Part shown: positions 63,823-64,000 of the stretch, piece after piece
Numbering within the stretch: position 1 is the stretch's first letter
Layout of the letters: every line of letters starts with the position of its first letter
Origin: Spirosoma endophyticum
GTDB lineage: Bacteria; Bacteroidota; Bacteroidia; Cytophagales; Spirosomataceae
Length of the DNA: 64,000 nucleotides
Reading direction: 5' to 3'
Assembly: GCF_900112365.1 (NCBI RefSeq)
Contig: NZ_FOLQ01000008.1
Coordinates: forward strand, 1-64,000
Position numbers and translations under genes: made by a program
The notes under the pieces: model-generated
Databases searched by the model: none
What the model was told of the DNA's origin: nothing
The model's input: only the letters and a program-made list of their open reading frames with translations

Positions 63823-64000
63823 TTTCGCGCAGTCGCCTTATGAATTGAAAACGGCGCGTGAACTAACCTGGGTAGGCGTAGGAGTTGCTTCGATGGGCGT
63901 ATCGCTGGCGCTTGACCATACAGTTGATCCGTTGACGCAAAGCGAAATTGCTACGCTGAATCGAGCCGAGATTAATGCCTTCGATCGAAACGCTACGTAT
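63716..64000 (+). CDS. probable phosphatase PAP2-family protein, N-terminal part
   Basis: Open to the window end. Reading from the ATG at 63716 gives a basic start (MIKLKSVVE, then RKSQT), a hydrophobic core (IIAAFIIYHASCIISFAQ) and SPYELKTARELTWVGVGV, SLALDHTVDPLT, INAFDRNATY, the start seen in Bacteroidota PAP2 membrane phosphatases. The signal core (about residues 25-36) is encoded by the right arm of a heptad hairpin and the ATG lies in the left arm. The catalytic part is outside the window, so the family call is tentative. Confidence 0.55.
   Translation, partial: MIKLKSVVEISPKSFLRKSQTIIAAFIIYHASCIISFAQSPYELKTARELTWVGVGVASMGVSLALDHTVDPLTQSEIATLNRAEINAFDRNATY

Noticed and set aside
1..64000. 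tRNA, rRNA or riboswitch genes
   Set aside because: No cloverleaf, rRNA core sequence or known riboswitch motif was noticed in the gaps; a covariance-model search would be needed to exclude small RNAs.

Overview
This 64 kb window reads as chromosomal DNA of a Bacteroidota member, most likely a Spirosoma-like Cytophagales. The grounds are a SusC/SusD pair, a PorE-like type IX secretion component, FG-GAP/LRR surface proteins, promoters of the TTG-N18/19-TAnnTTTG type, many signal peptides ending in AQ, and few Shine-Dalgarno sites. No rRNA or tRNA gene and no CRISPR array was seen. The genus is inferred from gene content, not from a marker gene.

Layout. 0-3.6 kb: the 3' remnant of an IS4-type transposase runs into, and truncates, a large FG-GAP/LRR surface protein. 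3.9-11.5 kb: a beta-propeller-like exported protein, a single-chain 5-oxoprolinase, a DeoR/GlpR regulator divergent from a NudK-type Nudix hydrolase, a frameshifted DUF4406 gene and an endonuclease III-like glycosylase. 11.8-19.4 kb: a PIG-L deacetylase and a SusD/SusC pair, each unit with a recognisable promoter. 19.8-26.8 kb: a methyltransferase, a PD40-amidohydrolase fusion, an ion-pumping pyrophosphatase fused to an OmpA domain, and a DUF4242 protein. 26.8-42.1 kb: an orphan membrane-fusion protein followed by what looks like a stress-adaptation island: two YtxH proteins, an lmo0937-type small membrane protein, four two-component proteins including a sigma-54 activator, a porin, YdaT-like, four-helix copper-binding, PPOX/general stress 26, DUF3891, GlgX, DUF2383, DUF3140, DUF2945 and a glycine-zipper OmpA lipoprotein. 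42.5-52.7 kb: a lipase-like hydrolase, an OmpR/EnvZ-type pair, DUF1573, an M23/LysM peptidase, TrxB, a PorE-like protein and QueE. 52.8-59.7 kb: a histidine biosynthesis locus (His-rich leader peptide, hisG, hisD, hisC) in which hisD and hisC are separated by a PIN module, a class V aminotransferase with a deformylase-like gene, and a Xre-RES module. 59.7-64 kb: an outer-membrane protein, an AddA/RecB-like helicase with a degenerate nuclease motif, and the start of a probable PAP2 phosphatase.

The most unusual signal is a set of hairpin elements between 45.5 and 63.9 kb. Their arms are built of imperfect 7-bp (once 8-bp) units. The unit sequence differs from element to element (AGTCGTC, ATGATGA, GGAGCAT, GTGAATGA and others), but the architecture is constant and they usually fill the stop-to-start gap between genes of the same direction. 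In three places an open reading frame runs through the element, so that it encodes the signal peptide of the PorE-like protein, the signal peptide of the PAP2-like protein and the C-terminal tail of a histidine kinase. Other points of note are two predicted leaderless transcripts (queE and the his leader), three apparent +1 frameshifts, and toxin-antitoxin modules whose stop codon overlaps the start of hisC.
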